A stretch of 58,447 nt of DNA from the NCBI GenBank assembly GCA_903929355.1, contig CAIYUN010000078.1, positions 1 through 58,447 of the forward strand, in the 5' to 3' direction. Within the stretch, counting starts at the first letter, position 1. Each line of letters starts with the position of its first letter. Made by a program: the position numbers and the translations under genes. Below, piece after piece: positions 41,374-48,683 of this stretch. The stretch comes from an uncultured Opitutaceae bacterium (GTDB lineage: Bacteria > Verrucomicrobiota > Verrucomicrobiia > Opitutales > Opitutaceae). The notes below the pieces were generated by a model. That model searched no databases, was not told the DNA's origin, and saw only the letters and a list, made by a program, of their open reading frames with translations.

Positions 41374-41610
41374 GGCGGGAATAGAAAACCGTGTCACTTG
41401 GAGGATGAAAAGATCTGAGGAATAATGAAAACGGCTCCGTGAACGGAACCGGTGGCACGTGGAAACAGGTAGAGGACGCCAATCTTTTGCAAAGATGTCA
41501 ATAGGGAAAATAAGCCACCTTGGTTGAAAAGATTTGGGGGCTTTTCGGATATACTTTGTCCTACAGGATTGGAACCAAAAAAGTGAACAAGTTGTGAACA
41601 ACTCGGCATT
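41374..41610 (-). promoter_or_regulatory. Upstream region of the giant gene with a paired operator-like motif
   Basis: This AT-richer leader carries two direct copies of TTGTTCAC (minus strand; 41,583-41,590 and 41,594-41,601) exactly 11 bp apart, about one helical turn. A perfect hairpin ATCTTT-GCA-AAAGAT lies at 41,482-41,496, next to a TTGACA at 41,497-41,502. I see no matching -10 box and no sigma-54 (-24/-12) pattern. No strong Shine-Dalgarno sequence precedes the ATG at 41,373. Assignment as control region is inference from position. Confidence 0.35.
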
Positions 41611-42104
41611 TTTTCCGGCCAGAGAGCTACGCTCCGAACCGCCATCCGCTTCGTCCACCCTGTTCCGTTCGCGACCAACCGACGCGTGTAGGGCAAGGCC
41701 TGCAAACCGCTGGGATACGGGGCACAATAATGGCATCTGCGAACCATGAGCAGATGGAATGCCAAATCGGGGATCCGAGAATCGGCAATCGGATTTTACC
41801 GCGGATCCTACTTCGCCAAGGCTTCGCAGGACAGGTTACACAAATATACACGGATACAGAATGATGCGTAGTTTTATCCAATCAAAATTCAGTCACCCAG
41901 GGGGTGAAACCCCAAAGATTTACATGGGGCGGATTTTCCGGGCTCATCCGTGTTCCGGGCGAAGCGACAGTCTGACAATCCTTGGTTTCAATGAGGTTTT
42001 GGGTAAATTTTGCCGGCGGTGACGGTTTTTCGGTCATTTGGGGGGATTTCGGGTAATAATCGCCATTTAGTGGCGTTTACTGCCACGCGTAGGGGGGGCG
42101 GGGG
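41611..42104. other. Intergenic stretch without a recognisable gene
   Basis: Frames here are short and lack protein-like composition. The segment contains one degenerate 'CGCGGAT..TACACGGATAC' repeat copy interrupted at about 41,808-41,836 by a short palindromic insert (CCTACTTCGCCAAGG, CTTCGCAGGACAGG), and a small hairpin at about 41,901-41,916 (GGGGGTGAAACCCC). Nothing else supportable was seen. Confidence 0.5.
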
Positions 42105-42426
42105 CGATCCATCAACGCAAGGACGGAAAGGCGCGAAGGCGCAGACCAAGGGATTTGAATATGGAAATCAGGAAAGCAGGAACGGAGTTTTTAACCACGG
42201 ATGGACACGGATTCACACGGATACGGACTCGGAGGATTGGCCACACGCCTTCGTTGAGACTCCCGCCGTCGCGTTGCTATGGCGCGGCGAGTCGGCGCGG
42301 CAAGCGGAGGACGGAGGGGGCGATCCATCAACGCAAGGACGCGAAGGCGCGAAGGACAGACCAAGGAACTTGAATATGGAAATCAGGAAAGCAGGAACGG
42401 AGTTTTTAACCACGGATGGACACGGT
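42105..42426. repeat. Direct duplication of a composite repeat (42,105-42,212 and 42,321-42,425)
   Basis: Both copies run: octamer tract (ACGCAAGG, then ACG.GAAAG-like units), CAGACCAAGG, TTGAATATGGAAATCAGG, AAGCAGGAACGGAG, TTTTTAACCACGGATGGAC. They are nearly identical over about 105 bp and separated by the GC-rich element at 42,246-42,326. The end belongs to the roughly 10-bp-period CACGGATGGA family seen at many gaps in this window. Confidence 0.8.
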
Positions 42427-42524
42427 TCCTACTTCGCCGATCCGTCGCCAATCCTTCGCCAAGGCTATGGACCGCAGTCAATGCTATGCAGTACACAGTC
42501 TTACGGATACGTACTCGGAGCGCA

Positions 42525-42551
42525 TTTTTCTTTCCAATTTGGAAAGAAAAA
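42525..42551 (-). terminator. Possible tRNA 3' hairpin
   Basis: A perfect 11-bp inverted repeat (TTTTTCTTTCC / GGAAAGAAAAA, loop 42,536-42,540) starts one base beyond the tRNA CCA end in the direction of transcription. The stem is AT-rich and lacks a separate T-run, so it may end transcription weakly or serve as a processing site. Confidence 0.4.
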
Positions 42552-42626
42552 TGGTGCGAGCGCCGGGAGTCGAACCCGGATCGATGGCTTCGGAGGCCAC
42601 AACACTATCCATTGTGCTACGCTCGC
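42552..42626 (-). tRNA. tRNA-Arg (anticodon CCG)
   Basis: The minus strand folds into a complete cloverleaf. Acceptor arms are GCGAGCG (42,620-42,626) and CGCTCGC (42,556-42,562). The D arm is GCAC/GTGT, the anticodon loop CTCCGAA gives CCG (Arg, codon CGG), and the T arm is CCGGG-TTCGACT-CCCGG. Discriminator A is followed by an encoded CCA at 42,552-42,554. CGG is a common Arg codon in a high-GC genome. The gene stands alone among repeats. Confidence 0.96.
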
Positions 42627-43079
42627 AAACGGGAGGCGGGTACTTTCCGTGATCTCCGGGTCGACCTCAAGAAAAATGCGTGGAGCCTCCTGCGGATCGG
42701 AACGGAACGGAATTTTTACAGGAGGGAACGTCCGCCTGCGCCAAGGCTCCCGCCGTCGCGTTGCTATGGCGCGGCGAGCCGGCGCGGCAAGGAGGGAACC
42801 CGCCTTCGCCGAGACTCCCGCCGTCGCGTTGCTATGGCGCGGCGAGCCGGCGCGGCAAGCGGAAGACGGAGGGGGCAGGGGATTTTTTAGGCAACCGATT
42901 GGGGTCAATCGGTTCCACCTCGGAACGCAATCACCTCGGACCGCGACGGGGGCGTCGCGGCTCCATTTTCTGGTGCAGTTTCGCGTTTTTCGTGGCCATT
43001 CGCCGATTTCCGTTCTCTCGTCGCGCCAGGAATTCAGCCAATGCTGAAGCAGTCACTTCGCAGAAACTCCACCCCCTTT
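42627..43079. repeat. Repeat-filled gap with hairpin element 'a' (42,893-42,919)
   Basis: No gene is seen. Besides two GC-rich repeat copies, 42,893-42,919 reads AACCGATT-GGGGTC-AATCGGTT followed by CCACC. This is a perfect 8-bp stem with the same loop and 3' flank as four other elements in the window, but with a different stem sequence. Confidence 0.75.
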
Positions 43080-43177
43080 TTCAGAAGCTAGATGTCAGAG
43101 GCCAGAGGCCAGATGTCAGAGGTCAGAGGTCAGAGACCGGAGGTCAGAGGTTAGAACCAAGAACCAGGAACTAAGAA
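43080..43177. repeat. Fourteen-unit heptamer tract upstream of the oxidoreductase gene
   Basis: Units of exactly 7 bp follow each other in one phase. They are mostly GTCAGAG or GCCAGAG/GCCAGAT, and change toward the end to GTTAGAA, CCAAGAA, CCAGGAA, CTAAGAA. The tract ends 11 bp before the ATG at 43,189, so it forms the 5' leader or overlaps the promoter zone. Confidence 0.85.
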
Positions 43178-43188
43178 CCAATCCCCCC

Positions 43189-44442
43189 ATGCCCCTCCAT
43201 GAACGCCGCCAGTTTGTCCAGCTGCTGGCCGCTGGTGCCGCGGGCTCCTTGCTGCCGGCGCGCGGCGGCTTGTCCACCATAGCTTCAGCGTCGGTGGATG
43301 CCGCCGCCTCGTCCCCCACCCCTCCCGTGAATCCACCAACCGGCGCCGATGGCGCCAGCTACGCGCCCAAGGGCAAACCCAACCCCGTGGTCAAGCAGGG
43401 GGAATTCCCCATCGCCGCGGCGTTTCTCGACCATGGCCACATCATCGGCCAGTGCACGGGCCTCACCGAGGCCGGCGCAGACCTCAAGTGGGTCTTCGAT
43501 CCCGATCCGGCGAAGGTCGCCGCTTTTCTGAAGACCTTTCAGCCGCAGTTTCCAGCGCTCAAGGCCGCGCGCTCATTGGAGGAGATCCTCGACGACCCAA
43601 ACGTGAAACTCGTGGCGAGCGCAGCCGTCCCGTCGGAGCGCGGCCCCATCGGTCTCCGCGTGATGGCGGCTGGCAAGGACTATTTTGCCGACAAACCGCC
43701 ATTCACGACTTTCGCCCAGCTCGAGGCGGCCCGGCAGGCCGTGACCGCCACCGGCCGCAAATACATGGTGTACTATAGTGAGCGGCTCCACAACGAGTCC
43801 GCCATGTATGCCACCGACCTGGTGCAGTCGGGCGCCATCGGCCGGGTGCTGCAGGTGCTGGGGCTCGGCCCACACCGCGAGGGCACGGGCCGGCCGGAGT
43901 GGTTTTACGATCCGGCCCGCTACGGGGGCATCCTTTGCGACATCGGCAGCCACCAGTTCGAGCAATTCCTCACCTACGCGGGCGCGACCGACGCCACGAT
44001 CATGCATGCCGCGGTCGCGAACCACGGACACCCCGGCCAACCCGGCTTTGAGGACTTCGGCGAGGCCTCGCTCCTCGGCGACAACGGGGCGACCAACTAC
44101 ATCCGGGTGGACTGGTTCACCCCACCCGGCCTGAGCATCTGGGGCGATGGCCGCATGTTCATCCTCGGCGACAAGGGCACCATCGAGCTGCGCAAATACG
44201 TGGACGTCGCCCGCGACAAAACGGGCAGCCATGTCTATCTGGTGGACGACAAGGGCGAGCGGCACATCGAGACCGAGGGCAAGGTCGGCTACCGCTTTTT
44301 TGGCGAGTTCATCCTCGACTGCCTGAACCGCACCGAAAAGGCGATGACCCAGGCCCACGCCTTCAAGGCCGCGGAGTTGTGTTTGAAGGCACAAGCCGCC
44401 GCGAGGCGGCTGCCCGGGGTGATGAAGGGGTTGAAGAGTTGA
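43189..44442 (+). CDS. Gfo/Idh/MocA-family oxidoreductase with twin-arginine leader
   Basis: A 417-residue protein. The N-terminus has a Tat-type leader (ERRQFVQLLAAGAAG, Arg6-Arg7), pointing to export in folded form with cofactor bound. A Rossmann-like nucleotide-binding start (FLDHGHIIGQC, 80-89) follows; its Gly pattern is looser than the usual GxGxxG. DKP at 168-170 takes the place of the family's EKP motif. GGILCDIGSH (246-255) is the usual catalytic/substrate segment of the C-terminal domain. Family members oxidise, reduce or isomerise sugars and inositols with NAD(P); the substrate cannot be read here. The gene is monocistronic by layout. No good Shine-Dalgarno sequence precedes the ATG, which follows a heptamer repeat tract. 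The stop codon lies inside the first unit of an 8-bp microsatellite. Confidence 0.88.
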   Translation: MPLHERRQFVQLLAAGAAGSLLPARGGLSTIASASVDAAASSPTPPVNPPTGADGASYAPKGKPNPVVKQGEFPIAAAFLDHGHIIGQCTGLTEAGADLKWVFDPDPAKVAAFLKTFQPQFPALKAARSLEEILDDPNVKLVASAAVPSERGPIGLRVMAAGKDYFADKPPFTTFAQLEAARQAVTATGRKYMVYYSERLHNESAMYATDLVQSGAIGRVLQVLGLGPHREGTGRPEWFYDPARYGGILCDIGSHQFEQFLTYAGATDATIMHAAVANHGHPGQPGFEDFGEASLLGDNGATNYIRVDWFTPPGLSIWGDGRMFILGDKGTIELRKYVDVARDKTGSHVYLVDDKGERHIETEGKVGYRFFGEFILDCLNRTEKAMTQAHAFKAAELCLKAQAAARRLPGVMKGLKS

Positions 44443-44476
44443 GGGGTTGAGGGGTTGAGGGGTTGAGGGGTTGAGG
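44437..44476. repeat. Octamer microsatellite (TTGAGGGG)5 across the oxidoreductase stop codon
   Basis: Five exact 8-bp copies start within the last codons of the oxidoreductase gene; the TGA stop (44,440-44,442) is part of unit 1. Related octamers in reverse orientation (TTCAACCC, CTCAACCT) occur at about 46,386-46,409. Confidence 0.95.
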
Positions 44477-44865
44477 GGTTCAAGGGGAAGAAGTCAGAGG
44501 TCAGAAGCCAGAGGACGGAGGGCAGAATTTGTAACCGCGAATGGATCCGCCTCTGCAGACTACGGCGCGACAGGCTGCGAAGAAACGCGAATGGACGGAG
44601 GATGGATGGACGGAACGGAGCAGAAGGAGTTTAACCACGGATGGACACGGATGAACACGGATCAAGCCGAAGCCGAGGTGGTGCGCGGCGGGGTGCGGCG
44701 GCCCTGACTCGCGCTGAACGCGCCGGGACATCGCGTTCCATCTCCGGAATCCCCGCCAGCAACCGCCACCTCGAGCCAGCGCGTTGGGGTCAACGCACTC
44801 CACCGCAAACGGCAGGCACGAATGACATGCGCACCAAGAACCAAGCACTCAGAACCAAGAACACT
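44477..44865. repeat. Gap with heptamer tracts and hairpin element 'b' (44,778-44,804)
   Basis: No gene is seen. Heptamers GTCAGAG, GTCAGAA, GCCAGAG, GACGGAG, GGCAGAA run at 44,493-44,527. CACGGATGGA-type repeats lie around 44,632-44,662. AGCGCGTT-GGGGTC-AACGCACT-CCACC lies at 44,778-44,804. CCAAGAA-type heptamers run at 44,834-44,861 and end at the lpdA stop. Confidence 0.8.
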
Positions 44866-46263
44866 TCAGATGTGGATGGCCTCGCCGGTGGTGGCGGCGG
44901 CGGCCTCCATCACGGCCTCGCTCAGGGTCGGGTGGGCGTGGATCGTCTGGTGGATGTCCTCGATGGTCGCCTCCAGCCCGATGGCCAGGCCATACTCGGC
45001 GATCAGCTCGGTCGCCTCGCTGCCGATGATGTGCGCGCCGTAGATCTCGCCGGTCTGAGCGTCGCTGATGACCTTCACGAAGCCCTCGCTCTCAGCCGAG
45101 GCCACCGCCTTGCCCGACGCGGTGAAGGGGAATTTGCCCACCTTGTAATTGAGTTTCTTCTCCTTGGCCGCCTGCTCCGTCAGGCCCGTGCTGGCGACCT
45201 GGGGCTGGCAGTAGGTGCAGCCGGGGAAATTCTTCACGCGATGCGGCGTGCCGTGGCCGAACATGCCGTTGACGGCGCTGACGGCCTCAAAGGTCGCCAC
45301 ATGAGCGAGCCACGGCGGCCCGATGATGTCGCCCGCCGCGTAGATGCCCTTCACGTTGGTCTGGTAGTCGTCGCCCACCTTCACATAGTTGCGGTCGAGC
45401 GCGACCGGCACGTTCTTGGAGACGACCCCCTCGATGTTGGCCACCACGCCGATGGCGGAGAGCACGGTCTCGGCCTCGACCTCCTCGCTCTTGCCGTCCT
45501 TGACGAGGTTGAGTTTGACCGAGTTCGGCCCGACCCGGAAGTTTTCGCACTTCGTGCCGGTGTGGATGACTATGCCCTGCTTCTCAAACGAGCGGTGCAG
45601 GGTCTTCGCCACCTCCTCGTCCTCGACCGGCAGGATCTGCGGCAGCATCTCGACGAGCGTGACCTTGGAGCCGAAGGCGTTGTAGAAATAGGCGAACTCC
45701 ACCCCGATCGCGCCCGCGCCCACGATGACAATGGATTTCGGCAACGACTTGTTGGCCAAGGCCTCACGGGAGGTCATCACGCGCGCCCCGTCGACCGCGA
45801 GGTCGGGGAGGCGGCGCATCTTGCAGCCGGTGGCGATGAGGATGTTTTTGGCCTTGAAAAATTTTCCCTTGTGCTCGCCGTCGACGATCGAGACGAGGCC
45901 GGCCGCCGTCACCTCGCCCTTGCCGACAAAATAATCCACCTTGTTCTTCTTGAAGAGAAACTCGATGCCCTTGGCCATCTGGCCCGCGACCGTGCGGGAG
46001 CGTTCCATCACCTTGGCAAAATCGAAGGACACCTCCTTGACGCTGATCCCGAAGGTCTCGGACTTTTTGATTTTCTGGTAGAGCTCGGCGCTCTTGAGGA
46101 GGGCCTTGGTGGGGATGCAGCCCCAGTTGAGGCAGGTGCCGCCCGCGCGCTCCAGCTCGATGCACGCGGCCTTCTTGCCGAGCTGCCCGGCGCGGATCGC
46201 GCCCGCGTAGCCGGCCGGCCCGCCGCCAATGACAATGAGGTCGTATTCGATGGTTTCAGCCAT
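44866..46263 (-). CDS. lpdA: Dihydrolipoyl dehydrogenase (E3)
   Basis: 465 residues, the normal family length. This flavoprotein reoxidises dihydrolipoamide of the pyruvate, 2-oxoglutarate or branched-chain dehydrogenase complexes, or of the glycine cleavage system, with NAD in the cytoplasm. Visible are the FAD-binding GGGPAG (13-18), the redox disulfide GGTCLNWGCIPTK (Cys44, Cys49), a second dinucleotide fold VGAGAIGVEFAY for NAD, a conserved AAGDI for FAD, and the C-terminal HAHPTLSE carrying the catalytic His444-Glu449 pair. No other dehydrogenase subunits are adjacent, so it probably serves several complexes. The ATG at 46,263 is the only start that keeps the FAD motif; the Shine-Dalgarno sequence is weak. 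Confidence 0.97.
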   Translation of the reverse strand: MAETIEYDLIVIGGGPAGYAGAIRAGQLGKKAACIELERAGGTCLNWGCIPTKALLKSAELYQKIKKSETFGISVKEVSFDFAKVMERSRTVAGQMAKGIEFLFKKNKVDYFVGKGEVTAAGLVSIVDGEHKGKFFKAKNILIATGCKMRRLPDLAVDGARVMTSREALANKSLPKSIVIVGAGAIGVEFAYFYNAFGSKVTLVEMLPQILPVEDEEVAKTLHRSFEKQGIVIHTGTKCENFRVGPNSVKLNLVKDGKSEEVEAETVLSAIGVVANIEGVVSKNVPVALDRNYVKVGDDYQTNVKGIYAAGDIIGPPWLAHVATFEAVSAVNGMFGHGTPHRVKNFPGCTYCQPQVASTGLTEQAAKEKKLNYKVGKFPFTASGKAVASAESEGFVKVISDAQTGEIYGAHIIGSEATELIAEYGLAIGLEATIEDIHQTIHAHPTLSEAVMEAAAATTGEAIHI

Positions 46264-46302
46264 GGCACCAGCGTCGACGACGGGCGCGCAGGGTCAAACG
46301 GA

Positions 46303-46331
46303 AAAGCACCGCGCGCGGCGCGCGGTGCTTT
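46303..46331 (-). terminator. GC-rich hairpin, probable terminator upstream of lpdA
   Basis: A perfect 13-bp stem (46,303-46,315 / 46,319-46,331, loop CGG) with arms AAAGCACCGCGCG and its complement. On the minus strand it is followed by TTTTCCG. It lies downstream of the holin-like gene and 40 bp before lpdA, separating their transcripts. Confidence 0.6.
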
Positions 46332-46505
46332 GTTCTTGGTTCTTCGTTCTTGGTGGAGGCAGGGTGCCTTCACCTCCCGACGGGTTCAACCCCTCAACCT
46401 TTCAACCCTCCGCCCCGCCTGCCGCGCGCTCTGCAAACCAAGCACCCAGCACCAAGAACTGCTCCGACGTCAATGCCAGCGCGTTGGGTCAACGCGCTCC
46501 ACCTC
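46332..46505. repeat. Short gap with heptamers and hairpin element 'c' (46,478-46,503)
   Basis: TTCTTGG-type heptamers (46,333-46,353), octamers TTCAACCC-like (about 46,386-46,409) and CCAAGCA-type heptamers (46,438-46,458) are present. AGCGCGTT-GGGTC-AACGCGCT-CCACC at 46,478-46,503 ends only 2 bp beyond the stop of the holin-like gene. Its loop is one base shorter than in the other copies. Confidence 0.8.
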
Positions 46506-46928
46506 TCAAATGTCGATCACGTCGCCGCCGCCGCGCGCCGCCGGCGGGGCCGGCGGAGGGCGCGGCGGGCGCGGGGCGCCACGAAAAAAGGCGCTGCCCA
46601 CCATGTTGGTGAGGCTCACAATGATCGCGCCCCACAGCGCCGGCCAGAAGCCGGCGACATGAAAACCCTCCACCAGCCGGCCCGCCCACAGGAAAAGCAG
46701 GGCGTTGATCACCAGCACGCCCAGCCCCATCGTCAGCAGGATGAATGGCAGCGTGAAAAACAGCAGCACGGGCTTGAGCACCGCGTTGAACAGACTCAGC
46801 ACCACCACCACGGTGATCAGAGTCGCCGTGTCATCGCAGCTGATGCCGCTCACCAGTTTGGTGGCGAGCGTCACTCCGAGCGCCAGCACCGCCCAGCGCG
46901 CGAGAAGATTGAAGATGGGATGCCTCAT
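46506..46928 (-). CDS. Small four-helix membrane protein, phage-holin-4 (PF04020-like) family
   Basis: 140 residues from the ATG at 46,928. A TTG-type extension to 46,982 adds no conserved sequence. Four hydrophobic segments are visible: LLARWAVLALGVTLA, LITVVVVLSLFNAVL, LLFFTLPFILLTMG-VINALLFLWAG, and ALWGAIIVSLTNMVG. The pattern SLFNAVLKPVL with TLPFILLTMG is typical of this chromosomal family, whose role in non-phage settings is unknown. The C-terminus is Pro/Arg/Gly-rich (RPPRPPPAPPAARGGG) and ends DVIDI. No lysis genes are nearby, so a phage origin is not supported. Confidence 0.82.
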   Translation of the reverse strand: MRHPIFNLLARWAVLALGVTLATKLVSGISCDDTATLITVVVVLSLFNAVLKPVLLFFTLPFILLTMGLGVLVINALLFLWAGRLVEGFHVAGFWPALWGAIIVSLTNMVGSAFFRGAPRPPRPPPAPPAARGGGDVIDI

Positions 46929-47501
46929 GGCGTAGCCCGCAATTCCCGCCCCACTTTCCCCGCCGGGCAAGAACCAAAGCAAGAAGATTGGGCCGGCCGG
47001 AGGTCCTGAAATGCAGATTCGAATTTAATTTGGAACTCAGGGAATCAGGAACAGAGGACGGAGTTTTTAACCACGGATCGACACGGATGAACACGGATCA
47101 ATTCAAAAGCCATGAAGCGGAGTTTTAACACGGAGGACGCGGAGCGCACGGAGGGAGCAATCCGGGGACACAGAGGGGGAGGGGCACGGAGGGAGGACCA
47201 AGGCAGGGGATTGGGCCGGTCGGAGGTCCTGAAATACAGATTCGAATTTAATTTGGAAATCAGGGAATCAGGAACGGAAGGGACGGAGGTTTTAACCACG
47301 GATTGCACGGAGGACACCGAACAATCGGAAGTTTTACAGGAGGGAACAGAGAGAACGGAGGGGGCTAACCACTTATCCTCACTAATTTTCACTGATGAAT
47401 CAAGGGCATGGAAACTGAATCGGGACGAACGCAGGCAAAGAAGGGACAAGGGAGGAAGTGACAAGCGCCAGGGATCAAGTAACAAGGGACAAACATCGGC
47501 G
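46929..47501. repeat. Gap with a ~100-bp direct repeat (46,986-47,086 and 47,209-47,310)
   Basis: No gene is seen. Both copies run GATTGGGCCGG, GGAGGTCCTGAAAT, CAGATTCGAATTTAATTTGG, CAGGGAATCAGGAAC and end in TTTTAACCACGGAT-type repeats; they lie 223 bp apart. A third, weaker copy is at about 48,937-49,010. A long frame through this region joins the glycosyltransferase frame but only translates the repeats. Confidence 0.8.
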
Positions 47502-48683
47502 ATGAAGATTCTCATTCTCCAAGACCACCTCCGCAGCGGCGGGACCGAGCGCCAGTCGGTGCTGCTGGCGCATGCGTTCACTGCGGCGGGGCATGCGACC
47601 ACGCTGGCGAGCTTCCGGCCCGGGGGCGCGCTCGACGGCACCGTGGTCCCACCTGTCGCCCGCCATATTTTCCAGCCTTTCGACACCGGTCTCAACTGGT
47701 TCGCGCCGGGCCTCGGAGGGTTCGTGCGCCGGCTTCAGCCCGAGGTGATCCTCTGCATGGGCCGCATGGCCAACTGCCACGTCGGCCGCCTGCAAAAGCT
47801 GCTGCCGGGCACCGCCGTCATCGCGACCATGCGCACCGGGAAAAAACTCCCCTGGCTCTACCGCCGCTCGCTCCGCCTCGCCCGGCACATTGTCGCCAAC
47901 AGCCACGAGGCCGCCCGCGGGCTGGCCGCCGACCACGGCATCGCGGCCGACAAGATCACGGTGATCCACAACGCCCTGGTTTTTCCGCCGGACGCAGAAG
48001 CCCTTGGTGGCGCGGCGACAACGCCGCGCGAGGTCGGAGAGGCGCGTTGGGGTCAACCCGCCCCACCAGATTCGGAGGCACCCCGCCCCACCTTCCGCGC
48101 CGCGCACAACGCCACGGCGACCACGACCGTCCTGCTCTGTGTCGCCATGTTTCGACCTGAGAAAAACCAGCGCGCGCTGGTGGAGCTGGCGGCCCGGCTG
48201 CCGCGCGACCTAGACTGGCAGCTCTGGCTGGTCGGCGATGGCGAGACCAGGTCGGAGTGCGCGGCGCTCGCGAGCAAATGCGGGATCGCGGACCGGATGA
48301 AGTTTCTCGGCTTCCAGGCCGATCCTGCCCCGGTTTACCGTGCCGCGGATGTCGCGGTGCTGACGTCGCGGGCCGAGTCGCTGCCCAATTTTCTCATCGA
48401 GGCGCAGGCCCACGGGCTGCCGGTGGTCGCCGAGGAGGTCGGTGGGGTGCGCGAGTGCTTCCTGCCCGGGGAGACCGGCTGGGCGGTGCCGCCCGGCGAC
48501 GCGGACGCTTTCCTTGCGGCGCTCGCGCCGCTGCTCGGCGATCCGGCGCGACGCGCGGCCGCAGGGCGCGCGGCGCGGACCTTCGCCCGCGACGCCTTCG
48601 CGCCGGCCCGCCAGTCGCAGCGCTACCTCGATGTTTTCGGGCGGATGGTCCCGACCGCGCTCCCCTGGAGACCGAAGCCCTGA
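47502..48683 (+). CDS. GT4-family glycosyltransferase
   Basis: 393 residues. I chose the ATG at 47,502 because MKILILQDHLRSGGTERQ is the classic GT-B N-terminus, with AAGGGA a short way upstream. The N-terminal domain shows GGTERQSVLLAHAF (acceptor side). The C-terminal domain has VAMFRPEKNQ, LVGDGETR, LGFQADPAPVYRAADV and RAESLPNFLIEAQAHGLPVV, where Glu291 and Glu299 form the EX7E nucleotide-sugar motif, followed by a GGVRE segment. It should transfer a sugar from a nucleotide or lipid donor, probably to a cell-envelope glycan or exopolysaccharide; donor and acceptor cannot be read. The inter-domain linker carries an in-frame insertion (about 48,001-48,100) that includes a copy of the window's hairpin repeat. 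It stands alone, with no polysaccharide operon around it. Confidence 0.9.
   Translation: MKILILQDHLRSGGTERQSVLLAHAFTAAGHATTLASFRPGGALDGTVVPPVARHIFQPFDTGLNWFAPGLGGFVRRLQPEVILCMGRMANCHVGRLQKLLPGTAVIATMRTGKKLPWLYRRSLRLARHIVANSHEAARGLAADHGIAADKITVIHNALVFPPDAEALGGAATTPREVGEARWGQPAPPDSEAPRPTFRAAHNATATTTVLLCVAMFRPEKNQRALVELAARLPRDLDWQLWLVGDGETRSECAALASKCGIADRMKFLGFQADPAPVYRAADVAVLTSRAESLPNFLIEAQAHGLPVVAEEVGGVRECFLPGETGWAVPPGDADAFLAALAPLLGDPARRAAAGRAARTFARDAFAPARQSQRYLDVFGRMVPTALPWRPKP
48001..48100 (+). repeat. In-frame repeat insertion in the glycosyltransferase, with hairpin element 'd' (48,041-48,067)
   Basis: GGCGCGTT-GGGGTC-AACCCGCC-CCACC keeps the loop and flank of the other hairpin copies with one stem mismatch. 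It is translated as part of GGAATTPREVGEARWGQ between the two GT-B domains, where family members have a short linker. Confidence 0.7.

Larger units (their letters stand above)
42246..42878. repeat. Three copies of a GC-rich 'GTCGCGTTGCTATGGCGCGG' repeat
   Basis: Copies at 42,246-42,326, 42,734-42,791 and 42,802-42,878 share CTCCCGCCGTCGCGTTGC, TATGGCGCGGCGAG and CGGCGCGGCAAG. The last two lie head to tail. The first and third also share the tail CGGAGGGGGC. The tRNA gene lies between copy 1 and copy 2. The copies can be translated but lack any gene context; I treat them as non-coding dispersed repeats. Confidence 0.75.

Noticed and set aside
17527-40000. Other long plus-strand frames (17,527-21,468; 22,714-25,104; 27,028-30,324; 33,601-35,949)
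   Set aside because: Same antisense artefact; the minus-strand frame has signal peptide, family repeats and sorting tail.
41374-41736. N-terminal extension of the giant frame to 41,736
   Set aside because: The added 121 residues have no protein-like pattern and precede a clear signal peptide at 41,373.
42010-43047. A 345-codon frame through the tRNA region
   Set aside because: It runs across the tRNA gene and several repeat copies and has no family resemblance.
44641-46662. A 673-codon plus-strand frame over lpdA
   Set aside because: Antisense to a complete dihydrolipoyl dehydrogenase with all catalytic motifs.
46506-46928. Prophage remnant, suggested by the holin-like protein
   Set aside because: Such proteins are common chromosomal membrane proteins, and no phage structural, lysis or integrase gene is near.
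47112-47501. N-terminal extension of the glycosyltransferase frame
   Set aside because: The 130 added residues are translated dispersed repeats; the GT-B N-terminus starts at 47,502.
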